Assembly (NCBI GenBank): GCA_007922225.1
Contig: ML680086.1
Location: 4,890,259-4,954,258 of the forward strand
Length of the DNA: 64,000 nucleotides
Reading direction: 5' to 3'
DNA from: Emydura subglobosa
Taxonomy: Eukaryota > Chordata > Testudines > Chelidae
Shown here: in pieces, positions 21,871-33,094 of the stretch
Numbering within the stretch: the stretch's first letter is position 1
Layout of the letters: each line of letters begins with the position of its first letter
Notes under the pieces: generated by a model
The model's database searches: none
What the model was told of the DNA's origin: nothing
What the model saw: the letters and a program-made list of their open reading frames with translations, nothing else
Program-made: the position numbers and the translations under genes

Positions 21871-22412
21871 TTACACCTAAACTATTCAGCTAACACAAAT
21901 GCTGAAACCATGTTCAGACATGGTTACATTTCATTGCCTAGACAAGGTCTTAGAGAAACTGAAAACCAATGTGTTCTCTAGATGGGAGAAGAAATCAAGG
22001 CACCTGATTCTCCTCTCACACTGATACAAATCAGGAGTAATCAGATTAAGACAGCATAACAGAGGGGTGAGAGGGAAATCAAGCCCAAAGACCTTATCAC
22101 ATAGACTAACTGACAAGGCCATAACACTGTTAATCCTACCATCCTGGCCAAATGCCAGATTTAGATGGTTACGTAATACCTTCCTGACCTCCCCCTTGTT
22201 TCAAATGCACACAGAATCTCATCCTGCCCTAGGCAGTGCCCTGCAGTGGAACCGTATAATCCACACAGAGAGAATAGCATGGCAGAGTTAGGGCAATCTG
22301 AGCAGGCGTCTGTTATCAGTATTGGTTTCAAGATTATTTCAGGCTGTGGCAGCCTTTGAGGGTATAATGGTGCTGGAACTGCCAGAGTGGAAGAAGGAAC
22401 AGATTCTCAGTA

Positions 22413-22980
22413 GAATTGTGGAGTTTGCAGGCTTGTATAGTCTCTCTGGTATACATCCAGTGCCTGGATGGATCTCAGTCCTTTGTTTCACAGCTTCAGT
22501 TGCAGATGAGTTGATCCAGAGGTAGAAAGCAGGAATGAAGACAACATGGGATGGAGCAGCTGCCTTTTATGTCCGTATACCATCCGGCTTCTGGAAATTC
22601 ACGGAAACAAGATGAAGTCCAGGGTCATCTGGGCAAGTCCTGGTGACTCATAAGGTGTAACCCCTGGGTTCTTTCCCTGGGTTCATTGTACCTTTGAGTT
22701 CCCTTAATAGGCTATTAAGCAGGCTTACTGCTGCTGCCATCTTGTCTGAGGTGTTGTCCAGAAACACAGCACAAGTTGAAATACAGATATCAAACATATC
22801 CATAATTTACAGTACAAATATGACACATACACGTAAACAATGTCATCATACGTAGCAAATTATAACTTTTTTAATGGTACCTGGCATGGCTTATCGTGTA
22901 CGAATTATTGTAATTTTGCAATATAGATGTTAAATAATATTATAAATGCCCCCCGCCACCGCAATCCAGACAGCATCACA
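22413..22980 (-). mobile_element. LTR of the 12.1-13.2 kb family, copy 2
   Basis: Homology to copies 1 and 3 starts at GTGGAGTTTGCAGGCTTGTA. It continues through CATCCAGTGCCTGGATGG and CACATACACGTAAACAAT to a shared end CAGCATCACA at 22980. The U5 side is missing on the left. Non-coding. The flanking sequence at 22990-23625 is a different repeat. Confidence 0.65.
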
Positions 22981-22989
22981 AGTGATATG

Positions 22990-23625
22990 TGTGGGAAAGC
23001 GTCCTGGAGGTCAGATGACCAAGAGAGGAGAAGTGTGTTCCCTGAGACCCTTGTGCGAGAGTGCCCCTGGAGCAAAAGAGGGGGAGCTTGCGGTTGGCAA
23101 AAGTCGCAAAGAGGTCTGTAAAAGTCCCCTGGCATGGGCAGGGTTGGTGGTTCTCCCTTGCCATCGATCTGAGGGAGGCCACACCTCCTGGCACCTGTGC
23201 CCTGTGGGGTGTTCTGGCAAAAAGGGAGAATTTAGCTGTCCCGGGTCTCTTCAGCCCATCAATCCTCAGGCAGGGCGATCTAGTAGGTTGAGGTCCAAAC
23301 CTGCTGTTGGGGCCGGGCAGGCCAGGTAGGAGGCTTCAAGCCCTCCTCAGGTGAGCGCACGGTTCATGGCCCAAGCCCACAGGCAGGGTGGGCAGACAGT
23401 CCAAAGCCCCAGGCCTTAGGCAGGGTGGGGCAGACGACAGGGAACAGTCTCTATTCATCAGTAGAGAGAGCAAACAGTTCAAAGCCCAGCCCTTAGACAG
23501 GGCGGGGCAGGCGACAGGGAATAGTCTCTGGCACTTGGTGGGGTGATCACCCTAGGTCAGGATAGGGAGGGGGACGCAGGCCCACCCAATTCCACTGCGT
23601 CCCAGCCCAGGGCCTGGCAGTGACG
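22990..23625 (-). repeat. GC-rich interspersed repeat, copy 2
   Basis: The right part (about 23560-23625) matches the minus strand of 5605-5660. The body has repeated phrases such as CAGGGTGGGGCAG and GGCGACAGGGAA (23405-23530), so it is internally repetitive. It abuts the DIRS fragment exactly inside its reverse-transcriptase frame at about 23625. Confidence 0.55.
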
Positions 23626-24440
23626 GGTTGCTACTACCGCAAAGACTTTTGTGAAGACACATGAAGCAGTGTCTATTCCGAATGGAAGGACTCGGAACTG
23701 ATAGTGTGAATGGCCTACTGTGAAGCGAAGGAATTTGCGATGGGTGGGATGTATGTCCATATGAAAATAGGCATCTTTCATATTGAGAACCACGAACCAT
23801 GCTCTGGCTTGGGAGACAGAGGAGAATCTGGGGAAGGGTAACCATATGGAATCAGAACTTTTGGATGAATTTGTTTAGAGCCTGGAGATCTAAAACAGGG
23901 AGGAGACTGTCCCCTTTCTTTGGTATGAGGAAATAGGGGGAGTAAAATCCATGGCCATGATATTGATGTTGAAAACATTCTGTTGCATCCTTTCGGAGGA
24001 GGGTGTTTGCTTCCTCTTGGAAGAGATTGTGTTGTGATGGGTTTCTCGTTGGAGCAGTTCCTGGTATTGACCATGGTCATCTGTGGGAGAAAGGGAAGGT
24101 GGGATGGGTGTCTTGTCTAGGGGGAAGACGTTCACATGGGATCAGTGACTCTATGTTTCCGACAGGGCCAGCAGTGTCACAGTGCCAGCTGTGCGGCATC
24201 ACGGGGTCCCTTGTAAACCAAAGGAGGAGTTGTATAGATCAGTGAAGGGCAGCGATGGGGTGGCAATGATGCCCCTGGGCCACAGTACAAGTCCCAATGG
24301 TGCCAGTAAGGCTAAGCATACAGATTCACCGGAGCCAGTGGGTCACGACAGTACTGGAACCACACATCGGAGGTGGGTCCATATGCTAATGCGTAGGGCA
24401 GGCATGGCTGCTCTGGGCTGCACGGCACGCCAGTGAAAAG
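23626..24440 (-). mobile_element. DIRS retrotransposon fragment (reverse transcriptase)
   Basis: Minus-strand translation contains LNMKDAYFHMDIHPTHRKFL and HYQFRVLPFGIDTASCVFTK. These are hallmarks of DIRS-type reverse transcriptase (D-L-K-D-A-Y-F-H and V-L-P-F-G). Upstream text in other frames (LPRGSKHPPPKGCN; LLPLFPHTKE) is also of this family, as is AYGPTSDVWFQYCRDPLAP near 24360. The copy has frameshifts. It stops before the catalytic DD motif, because a GC-rich repeat joins at about 23625. It is probably the 3' partner of the fragment at 29.8-32.2 kb. Confidence 0.75.
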
Positions 24441-24830
24441 ACAAGATTCTGCTCCAAGGACCACTCTGATTTGGCAAATTGGTCTGGAAATGGCAGTGCC
24501 GTTGGAATGGTCGGTGCTGGTGCAGAGCAGCTCTGTAGAGATGTGCTCACTTGCTGTTCCCACGATGCAAAGAGGAAAGAATTGGAATCTTTCAGCTTGC
24601 TCCTGGCTGCCCTGCTTCCCAATCCCGGGCAATTGCCTTCCATGGCTGCCCAGCTCCCCAGGCAAACGGCTCCCTGTGGAGAATCGGGGAATTGGCTCCC
24701 TGAGCAGCTGCCCTCCTCCCCCAGTGAGTGGGAGAGCCCAGAGGTGCTGAGGAGCCCTGGGAGTAGCTGCCAGGGAAGTTGAGGAGCCTGGGCTGCCAAT
24801 AAACCAGTAGTTTCCATCAAAAAAGTTTGC

Positions 24831-24867
24831 TGGAATTGACACATTCCTGCAGAATGTGTCAATTCCA
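24831..24867. repeat. Perfect hairpin, 16-bp stem
   Basis: TGGAATTGACACATTC (24831-24846) is followed by loop CTGCA and then its exact reverse complement (24852-24867). It lies in unassigned sequence between the DIRS fragment and a CR1, probably inside an old fold-back transposon. Confidence 0.85.
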
Positions 24868-25799
24868 TGGAATCAGTATTTTCTGACAGAAAAGTGTCCA
24901 GGAGCTCCACTGCTATGGCAATTCCTCTACACACACATTAATAGAAGCTTGCAGGTGTGCATGCATTTATACAGAGTAGCCATATTATCTCAAGGGAACC
25001 CTTGTTCTTCCTCCTCACCTTGTCTGGTTTTGTTGCCTTCACTTGCCCCATCTAACAGACGCTCTTTGGTGGCAGCGTCCAGCCATTTGTTCTCTGATGT
25101 GCCCCACATACTTTCAGATGCTGTGAAAATAACAAATTGTGAACAGAAGGAATCTGAAACTCCGTACGCAATTCAGTGTTTGCATATAACATAGCTCTTG
25201 CCACCTCACTTTTTTGTTGTCATCGTTTTGGATTATTCGTTCTCAGTAAAGACGTCACAAATAGTTACAAAAACAACATCCCAACAAGCTAGCATGGCCC
25301 AAATTCTGGTTTCTGATGCCACCGGCTGGTCAGATATAGTATTTCCAATTAAATTCCCTTCATAAAATGGAACAGGGACTGCCTAAGAGCAAGCAGGCGT
25401 GATAGATGTAGGAGCGTTCTGCATGGAGGGGAAGGGAGATTAAGCTTTTCCCCAAGAATAGAGTGAATGTGTGTATTATTTCTTTAAAACTATAGCAAGA
25501 AACCAGGCAGGACAGGGCTAAGTCAGGTTCTAGCTGAAGCTCTGAACTGTAGCAGAGAGTACCAGAGTAGCCTTGGGCACAATAATGTTTTCTTTGCTAT
25601 GATGAAGCTCCTTGTTCAGCGTTAGAAGGAAGTGACACGCTTTACAATTGCTTATCATTGCCTCCTGGAGGCCAGAGTGGCTGGTGATAGTGAGAATGGA
25701 GCCCTGAACAAAGCGAAGCTGAGGGCTGTCCACATGGCTTAATGGAGAATAGAAACCTGATTTCATTCTTTGATGGGATTACATGTTTGGTTGATAAAG

Positions 25800-26372
25800 G
25801 TAATTGCACTTTGACATAGGTCAGGTATTTGACTTAGTACCACATAATATTCTGATTTAAAAAATAGCACTATGCAGTATCAATAGAGCACATGTTAAAT
25901 GGAGTAAAAACTGGCTAACTGATCTCAAAGAAGCTGTCGGGGGGAATCATCATCAAACGGGAATGTTTCTAGAGGGGTTCTGCAGGGATCAACCTGATGA
26001 TATTCAGCATTTTCAACAAAGATCTGGAAGGAAATAAAATCACCGTTGATAAAATTTGCAGGTGGCACAAAGATTGTTGAAAATGGTAAATAATGCTGAG
26101 AACAGGGCACTCATACAGAGCAATCTAGATCACTTGGTAAATTTTTCATACTGCCAAATACAAAGTTATACATTAGGAACAAGGAGTGTGGGCCATATGT
26201 ACAGAATGGGGGACTGTGTCCCGGAAAACGGTCTCTGAAAAGGATTTAAGAGTTATAGTGGACAAAAAAAACCCTGACCAGCTCCCACTGAGATGCTGTG
26301 GCTAAAAGGGCTAATGCTATCCTTGGATGGGTAAGCAGGGGAATATGTAAGGAGGTGATTTTACCTCTGTAT
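25800..26372 (+). mobile_element. CR1 LINE, sense, left part
   Basis: Plus-strand text encodes the CR1 pol C-terminal half in broken frames: FAGGTKIV-like text near 26055, YTLGTRSVGHMYRMGD near 26166-26213 and then LPLYI at 26365. It is cut at about 26372 by an antisense CR1 and resumes at about 28630. Highly mutated. Confidence 0.75.
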
Positions 26373-28604
26373 ATCATAGAATCATAGATTCATAGAATCA
26401 TAGAAGTTAGGGTTAGAAAGGATCTCAGGAGGTCATCTAGTCCAACCCCCCAGCTCAAAGCAGGACCAATCCCAATTAAACCATCCCAGCCAGGGCTTTG
26501 TCAAGCCCAGCTTTAAAAACCTCTAAGTATGGAGATTCCAACACCTCCCTAGATAACCCATTCCAGTGCTTCCCCACCCTCCTAGTGAATTTTTCCCCCT
26601 AATGTCCAACCTAGACTTCCCCCACTGCAACTTCAGACTGTTGCTCCTTGATCTGTCATATGCTACCACTGAGAACAACCTAGCTCCATCCTCCCTGAAT
26701 TCCCTTCAGGTAGTTGAAGGCTGCTATTAAATCCCCCCTCATTCTTCTCTTCTGCAGACTAAACAAGCCTAGTTCCCTCAGCCTCTCCTCGTAAGTCATG
26801 TGCTCCAGCCCCCTAATCATTTTCGTTGCCCTCTGCTGGACTCATTCTAATTTGTCCACATCCTTTCTGTTGTGGTGGCCCCAAAACTGGAGGCAATACT
26901 CCAAATGAGGCCTCATCAGTGCCGAATAGAAGGCAATAATGACTTCCCTCAATCTGCTGGCAATGCTCCTACTAATGCAGCCCAATATGTATTAGCCTTC
27001 TTGGCAACCAGGGCACACTGCTGACTCATATCCAGCTTTTTATCCACTGTTACCCCCAGGTCCTTTTCTGCAGAACTGCTGCCTAGCTCGTTGGTCTCCA
27101 GTCTGTAGCTGTGCATGGGATTCTTCTGTCCTAAGTGGAGGACTCTGCACTTTTCTTTGTTGAACCTCATCAGATTTCTTTTGGCCCATCCTCCAGTTTG
27201 TTTAGGTCCTTCTGTATCCTATCCATTCTTTGCAGGGTATCTACCACTCCCCCTAGCTTAGTGTCATCTGCAAACTTGCTGAGGGTGCAATCTACCCCAT
27301 CCTCCAGATCATTAATGAAGATGTTGAACAAAACCGGCCCCAGGACCAACCCCTGGGGCACTCCCCTTGTGACCAGCTGCCAGCTAGACATGGAGCCATT
27401 GATCACTACTCGTTGAGTCCTATGCTCTGGCCAGTTCTCTATCCATTTTATAGTCCATTCATCCAACCCATACTTCTTTAACTTGCTGATAAGAATACTG
27501 TGAGAGACAGTATCAAAAGCTTTGCTAAAGTCAAGATATAACACATCCACCGTTTCCCCACATGTACAGAGCCAGTTATCTCAACACAGAAGGCAATCAG
27601 ATTGGTCAGGCATGACTTTCCCTTGGTGTGTCAATGCTGACTGTTCCTGATCACCTTCCTCTTTTCCAAGTGCCTTAAAATGGATTTCTTAAGGACCTGC
27701 CCATGATTTTTCCAGGGATTGAAGTGAGGCTGACCAGTCTGTAGTTCCCCGGATCCTCTTTCCTCCCTTTTTTGAAGATGGGCACTATATTTGCTTTTTT
27801 CCAGTCCTCAGGGACCTCCCCCTGTTGCCACGAGCTTTCAAAGATAATAGCCAATGGCTCTGAAATCACCTCAGCCAATTCCCTCAGCACCCTCGGGTGC
27901 ATTGCATCTGGCCCCAAGGACTTGTGTATGTCCAATCCTTCTAAATAGTCTTGGACCTGTTCCTTCAGCACTGCGGGATGTTCGCCTCCTTCCCATTCTG
28001 TGCCACCCAGTGAAGCAGTCTGGGAGGTGATCTTGTCTGTGAAGACAGAGGCAAAAAAGGCATTGAGTACCTCAGCTTTCTCCACATCCTCTGTCACTAG
28101 GTTGCCTCCCTCATTCTCTAAGGGGCCCACACTTTCCCTAATCTTCCTCTTGTTGGCAACATACCTGTAGAAACCCTTCTTGTTCCCCTTCACGTCCCTT
28201 GCTAGCTGCAGCTCCAATTGTGCTTTGGCCTTCCTGATTTCATTCCTGCATGTTTGAGCAGTGTTTTTATAATCCTCTCTGGTCATCTGACCAAGCTTCC
28301 ACTTCTTGTAAGCTTCTTTTTTGCATTTAAGTTCGCCAAAGATTTCTTTGTTAAGCCAAGCTGGATGCCTACCATATTTGCTATTCTTTCTGCACATCGG
28401 GATGGTTTGCTCCTGTGCCCTCAATAAGGTTTCTTTAAAATACAGCCAGCTGTCTTGGATTCCTTTCCCTCTCATATTAGGCTCCCAGGGAAGCCTGCCC
28501 ATCAGTTCCCTGAGGCTAGTCAAAGTCTGCTTTTCTGAAGTCCATGGTCCGTATCCTGCTGTTCTCCTTTCTTCCTTTTGTCAGGATCCTGAACTCGACC
28601 ATCT
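26373..28604 (-). mobile_element. CR1 LINE, antisense, inserted in a CR1
   Basis: The plus strand begins with the CR1 3' end read backwards (ATCATAGATTCATAGAATCA). On the minus strand the pol gene is well preserved. One 282-codon frame (28523-27675) spans the region before and into the reverse transcriptase ([31 protein letters not shown]). A second frame (27550-27170) has [40 protein letters not shown] and the catalytic KFADDTKLG. The endonuclease domain is missing by 5' truncation near 28604. It is among the least decayed CR1 copies here. Confidence 0.9.
27675..28523 (-). pseudogene. CR1 pol fragment (linker and RT start)
   Basis: A 282-codon open frame from the CR1 pol polyprotein. It includes [39 protein letters not shown] and [17 protein letters not shown] (reverse-transcriptase motif 1 region). 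A frameshift near 27675 separates it from the catalytic part at 27550-27170. A complete CR1 pol carries an N-terminal endonuclease that is absent here, so the copy cannot be active. Confidence 0.8.
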
Positions 28605-28629
28605 TTGTTCCATGTTTTTTCTGGGGACC

Positions 28630-29125
28630 TGCAATATGGCATTGGGGAGACCAATATTGGAATATTGAATCCAGTTCTGGGATCCCCATTTGATGAAAAA
28701 TTGGAGAAGGTACAGAAAAGAGGCAAATGTTATTTGAGGGCTGGAGAAAATGCCTTACAATGAAATGCTTTTATGGGTAGAAAATCCCAAGTGCTAACGA
28801 GCTCTTTAATCTGCAGGAGAAAGGCAGAGCAAGAACCAATGGCTGGAAGATCAAGCGAGAAAAATTCAAATTAGAAATAAGGAATGAATGTTTAATGGTG
28901 AGCGTGATTAACCATTGGAGCAAACTGTCAAGGGATGTGGTGGATTCTCCATCTCTTGCTGTCTTCATACCAAGTCTGGAGGTGCTTCTGGAAACTATAC
29001 TTTAGTCAGCCACAAGTTATTGGGCTTAATTCAGGGGTAACTGGGTGAAATTTAATGACCTGTGATATGTGGGAGGTCAAACTAGATGATCCAATGATTC
29101 CTTCTTGCCTTAACTTCTATGGAAA
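28630..29125 (+). mobile_element. CR1 LINE, sense, right part
   Basis: It continues the outer CR1 of 25800-26372. Text encoding GRPILEY follows at 28645. The 3' UTR then leads to the conserved end phrase GGAGGTCAAACTAGATGATC near 29071 and a CTTAACTTCTATGG tail. The join to the left part is interrupted only by the antisense CR1 and about 25 bp of extra sequence. Confidence 0.8.
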
Positions 29126-29439
29126 TAATACGTAATCCTAATTCTGCCTCTGGCCTGCAGGAAGGAGCAGCGATGGGGTAGAAGAGTTGAAGCAGAGAGG
29201 TGAAGGACTCCTAACCTTGCCTAACTCAGAAGGTTTGGGGGAAGGTGGGAAACAAATCAGAGGTAGCTGCATCAAGCCCTGCAGCTGAAAAGACACATCC
29301 CTCAACAGTGTGAAGCGCAGCAGCAGCAGCACTGAGCAAGTGCATCAGAGAAAGGTGGTAGCTGGCCATAACAAGGAGAGAGGAGACACCTCTCATATCC
29401 CCGAAGGGAACCAACTCCAACATCCAGGCTGAGGGAATA

Positions 29440-29812
29440 TTGCGGGGGTGGCTCTGAGCTACTACAGCAAATTCTTCCCCAGCTGTCTGGCTGGCAGGTC
29501 TTGCCCTCATGCTCAGGGTCTAATGGATCGCCACATTTGGGGTCAGGAAGGAATTTTCCCCTTGGTTCAGGCTGGCAGAGCCCTGGTTGTTTTTTTTTGC
29601 CTTCTTCTACAGCCTGGGGCACAGGTTTAAACTAGAGAAAATGGTGGATTCTCTGTAACTTGCCTTTTCATGATTTGAGGACTTAAGTAACTCAGCCAGA
29701 GTCTGTAACAGGGTCTGTTACAGGAGTGGGTGAGTGAGGCTCTGTGGCCTGCAATATGTAGGAGGTCAGACTAGATGATCACATTGGTCTCTTCTGTCCT
29801 GATAGTCTCTGA
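29440..29812 (+). mobile_element. CR1-like LINE 3' end, other subfamily
   Basis: It contains GGGGTCAGGAAGGAATTTTC (29540) and GATTTGAGGACTTAAGTAAC. The canonical 3' end is AGGAGGTCAGACTAGATGAT (29761) followed by a TCTTCTGTCCTGAT tail. The antisense relative at 60580-61370 shares the TTCCTTCCTGACCC phrase. No coding part is present. Confidence 0.7.
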
Positions 29813-29814
29813 GC

Positions 29815-32200
29815 CCTACCCACCTACAATGAGCAGAATACCTACCAGCCCCTACTACTTCTGCAGTGCTGCGAGTGGAAACCTCTGCCATCCATCGCAG
29901 CAGAGCCCTGCTGAGGGACAAGTTACAACACCAAGCCCTCAAATGGCAGGTCTTGGATACCCATCTGTAGCCATGAGCTCCTCATGGCAATCCCCGATGA
30001 CATCGTCTGTGTGGCTGAGTCCACTGCATCCAAGGCAGTCTGTAGTGAGGCCTTGCCGTAGCCTTGTCTTCCTTGATGACTGCAGAAAATTGGTGGCTGA
30101 AGTCAGCAGAAGCAACTCCTTGATTTTCATCATAGTCTCTCAGGAGTTGAAATTACAGCGACTCAATATCACTTGCTGGTTAGCAATGGGAAGCTGGATC
30201 CCCCCAATGTAGTACACCTTCCTACAAAGAGGTCCAGCTTCTTTGAGTCTTTGGACTTGGACATTTGTCCTTGTTCCCTTGTCTCTCCTTGTCGTTTGCT
30301 GCTGCTACCACCAATAACCCCAGATGTGGGTGAGTAAAGAGATACTTGTGCTCTGAGTAGGGGACAAAGTACTTTCTATCCCCTTAGCTGTAGGGGAGAT
30401 AGAGGCTGGTGTCTGCCAGTGTCTTGGTGGTGACTTGAATATTTTTTATGAGGGGCAGTGCTACCCTAGAGAGGCTCTCTAGTGCCAAGATATCCACCAT
30501 AGGGTTCTCTGATTCCTGCACTTCCTCTGCTTGGTGTCCTAAGTTCTTGGCCACCCTTCTTAGCAGCTCCTGGTGAGCCCTGTTATCCACTACTGGTGGC
30601 GCAGTCAAAGTTCCAGCCACACTGCATCATCAGGGGAGGATGATGATGATGCCTTAGGTGGAATTGGGCCTTCCTGGCCAACTGGGTTGTGGTTTCCCCT
30701 TGCGCTGGGTTGTCAAGTTTGGTGCTGAGGTCCATTCCGCTGCCGGTTTCCGCACCATACTGTGCACTCGCCTCAGTGCCAATATCGTCGTCTGCTTCAG
30801 TGCCATGAGATGATAAGCAGCTCTCAGGTGGCAGGGGAGCCCATGCTTTTGAGGCAACTGAATAGAAGTGCCTAGAAGAGGACCTCTGGGCCTGTTGGTA
30901 TGCCCAAGAGCCCAAAAAGGCCATTGTACAGGCATCTGCCACTCTGCTTGCCAAGGTACCATGAAGGGGGCTTGCCCCTTCTGCTGCCTCTAGCATCCCT
31001 GCAACCGGTGCCGGCTGCACCTGGAAGTGTAGGATTCCACCTCTGAGCCGGAAAATTGTGACTTCAAATGTGGAGACCACGGCGGCACTGACCAGGACAG
31101 TGCCAGGGAGTGGTGCTGTGGGGAGGGCGACAGACTTGCCTTTAGGTGGCACTGTGCCTCGCTGCGGTGCCAGAGGTCTTGACTCCTGCGCCTCCATCCT
31201 GGCAGGGGACTGCTGTGCCGTCCTGGCTATCAGGTCCCCAGCCACCTCAAATGTGTGCAGCTCTTCCATGTGGCTTTCCATTATGGGTGAGTCCATCGGC
31301 ACCGGACTCAATGGCACCCTTTCAGGTCTGAAGTCGACAGTCAGACCCGAGGGGGAAGGTGTCGGGTGCCCCGTCAGGGGACGCATATGGCTGTCATCTC
31401 TCTCTGCTACCTTTGCTGTAGACGAGCACCCTCTATCAGTTTTCTTTCGCCTCTTATGAGGCACCAGAGAGTGGGATCAGTGATGGATCTTCGATGCTGG
31501 GGAATGCCTGTGCCTGAGATCCTTTGGTGCCAAGTCCTTCTTTGGTGCCTTAGTCTCTCTAAGAGAGGCTAGCATGCTCTGCACTGAGGTACTGGTGCTG
31601 AGTCCGAGTGGCCCGACCGGGGGCGGAGAGTTGCCTCCATAAAGAGGTGCTTCAGTCTCACTCTCCTGTCCTTTTTGGTCCTTGGACGGAATCCTCTGCA
31701 GATCTTGCACTGGTCGGCCTGATGGGCTTCCTCAAGGCACATTAGACAGGATTCGTGTGGATCGCCATAGGTTTATGGCAGGTCCTGCATGGTTTGAATC
31801 CTTGGGAGCAAGGCATGCCCCTGTTCCCGGGACGTAATGGGGGAGGACTCAAAAGAAACTTATCTAACTACTAATGCAAACTAAGTACTACCTAACTAAC
31901 TTTAATCTACTATTTACAGGTTCAATAACTCTCTACCACTAGGGGAATGCTTGCCAAGGCAAGAGAAGGCAAGAAACTCCAATGATTGTCACGGGTGGTA
32001 AGAAGGAACTGAAGAGGCAGAGGGTCAGCAGTACCCTATATACAGTGCCATGTAGGTGTCGCTTCAGAGGCACCTGTGCTGATCCAACGGGTACCGCTGG
32101 GGAAAAAGCCTTTCAACGATTGTGCATGCGTTGCACGTACACCTACTTGGAATTGACATGAGCAAGCACTCAGAGAATAAATGTTATGCTGATTTACATT
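29815..32200 (-). mobile_element. DIRS retrotransposon 5' part (ORF1 region)
   Basis: On the minus strand, from about 32200 downwards, there is a leader with GCTCATGTCAATTCCAAGTA. Broken ORF1 frames follow: QDLQRIPSKDQKGQESETEA near 31700, the 293-codon frame 31464-30583, and then AHQELLRRVAKNLGHQAEEV and VALPLIKNIQVTTKTLADTS (30577-30384). These match gag-like ORF1 of turtle-type DIRS elements as I know them. DIRS elements replicate through a circular DNA with a tyrosine recombinase; no recombinase text was found here. The element is interrupted before the reverse transcriptase by later insertions. Confidence 0.7.
30583..31464 (-). pseudogene. DIRS ORF1 (gag-like) fragment
   Basis: The longest open frame in the window, 293 codons. 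The N-terminus is basic (MPHKRRKKTDRG). The middle is Pro/Ser/Thr-rich low-complexity sequence with phrases such as APQRGTVPPKGKSVALPTAP and DACTMAFLGSWAYQQAQRSS. The C-terminal part is acidic, then His-rich (HHHHPP). ORF1 of DIRS elements is thought to encode a nucleocapsid-like protein. The frame joins the next piece (30577-30384) through a frameshift near 30600, so it is a fragment. Confidence 0.65.
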
Positions 32201-32204
32201 GCTG

Positions 32205-33090
32205 GTGTGACTGTTGGGCAATGGTATTCACACTTCAATCCTACAAGGAAAAGGCTCTATGAGACAAAGTTTAGGCAGAACTGTTCTGGTAATGAGCCCT
32301 TATCTGCAAATGATCCAGTTATGCTGGAATGAGGTTATTTAAGCTTTCTTATATATCCACTATAGACTGGTTCTTAAATTTATATGCTAGCCTTCTTCCC
32401 TCTTTGTTGTTGTTGTGAATAGTGCAGAAACCAGGCCTCCTTTGATGAGTCTATTTTGGCTTTATAAAATTAAAAGGAATCCAGTTATACCTCAATTGTA
32501 CGTTTTGGGGGCTGAGGGGAGTGAGTGACAAGACCACACTCTTGTAAACCTCCTGCCCTTAGGTCCTATTTCCCTTTGGATAAGTGTCATCTATATTGTA
32601 ATTGAATTCAAGCAGGAACAGGGCACTTTCAGTCTCAATGGTTATTTTACAGAATTTAGAGTATAATTTCTTAATCTCTCAGCCAGATACTGCTCTTACA
32701 TAGGTGTAAATATGGAGTAACTCTAATTAATTTAAACTGTTGCTCTCAAATTATACTGATGGAACTGACATCAGAATCTGGGCCAGCCTTTTTTAAACAA
32801 GCCACCAAGACTATAATTGTCTTGTAATTATAATAATAAAGCAACATTCAGCTTGTTTCATTTTGTAGTGTTTCATTTACTAGGAATGACACACAGCAGG
32901 CATTGAATTCAAGCAGCAACAGTTTATCATTCAAACTGACTTCCCATATTCACCCACACCCAAACTCAACATGGTTTAATGGAAATATAATCGTCCTCTC
33001 AAGGAGAGCATTTTAGGCTATAGAAATATCCTGCAGCAGCTTGGGCCTTCCCACTCCTCCAGACTTCAGCCCAGAGCCCCATAAGGGTTA
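32205..33090. other. No gene seen
   Basis: AT-rich unassigned sequence between the DIRS 5' leader and a CR1. No repeat was recognised. Confidence 0.45.
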
Positions 33091-33094
33091 TTAA

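Noticed and set aside
24312..24934. Overlapping ORFs of 176 and 182 codons on the minus strand
   Set aside because: Only the 3' end of the first is DIRS-like; the rest is unassigned low-complexity sequence with no domain.
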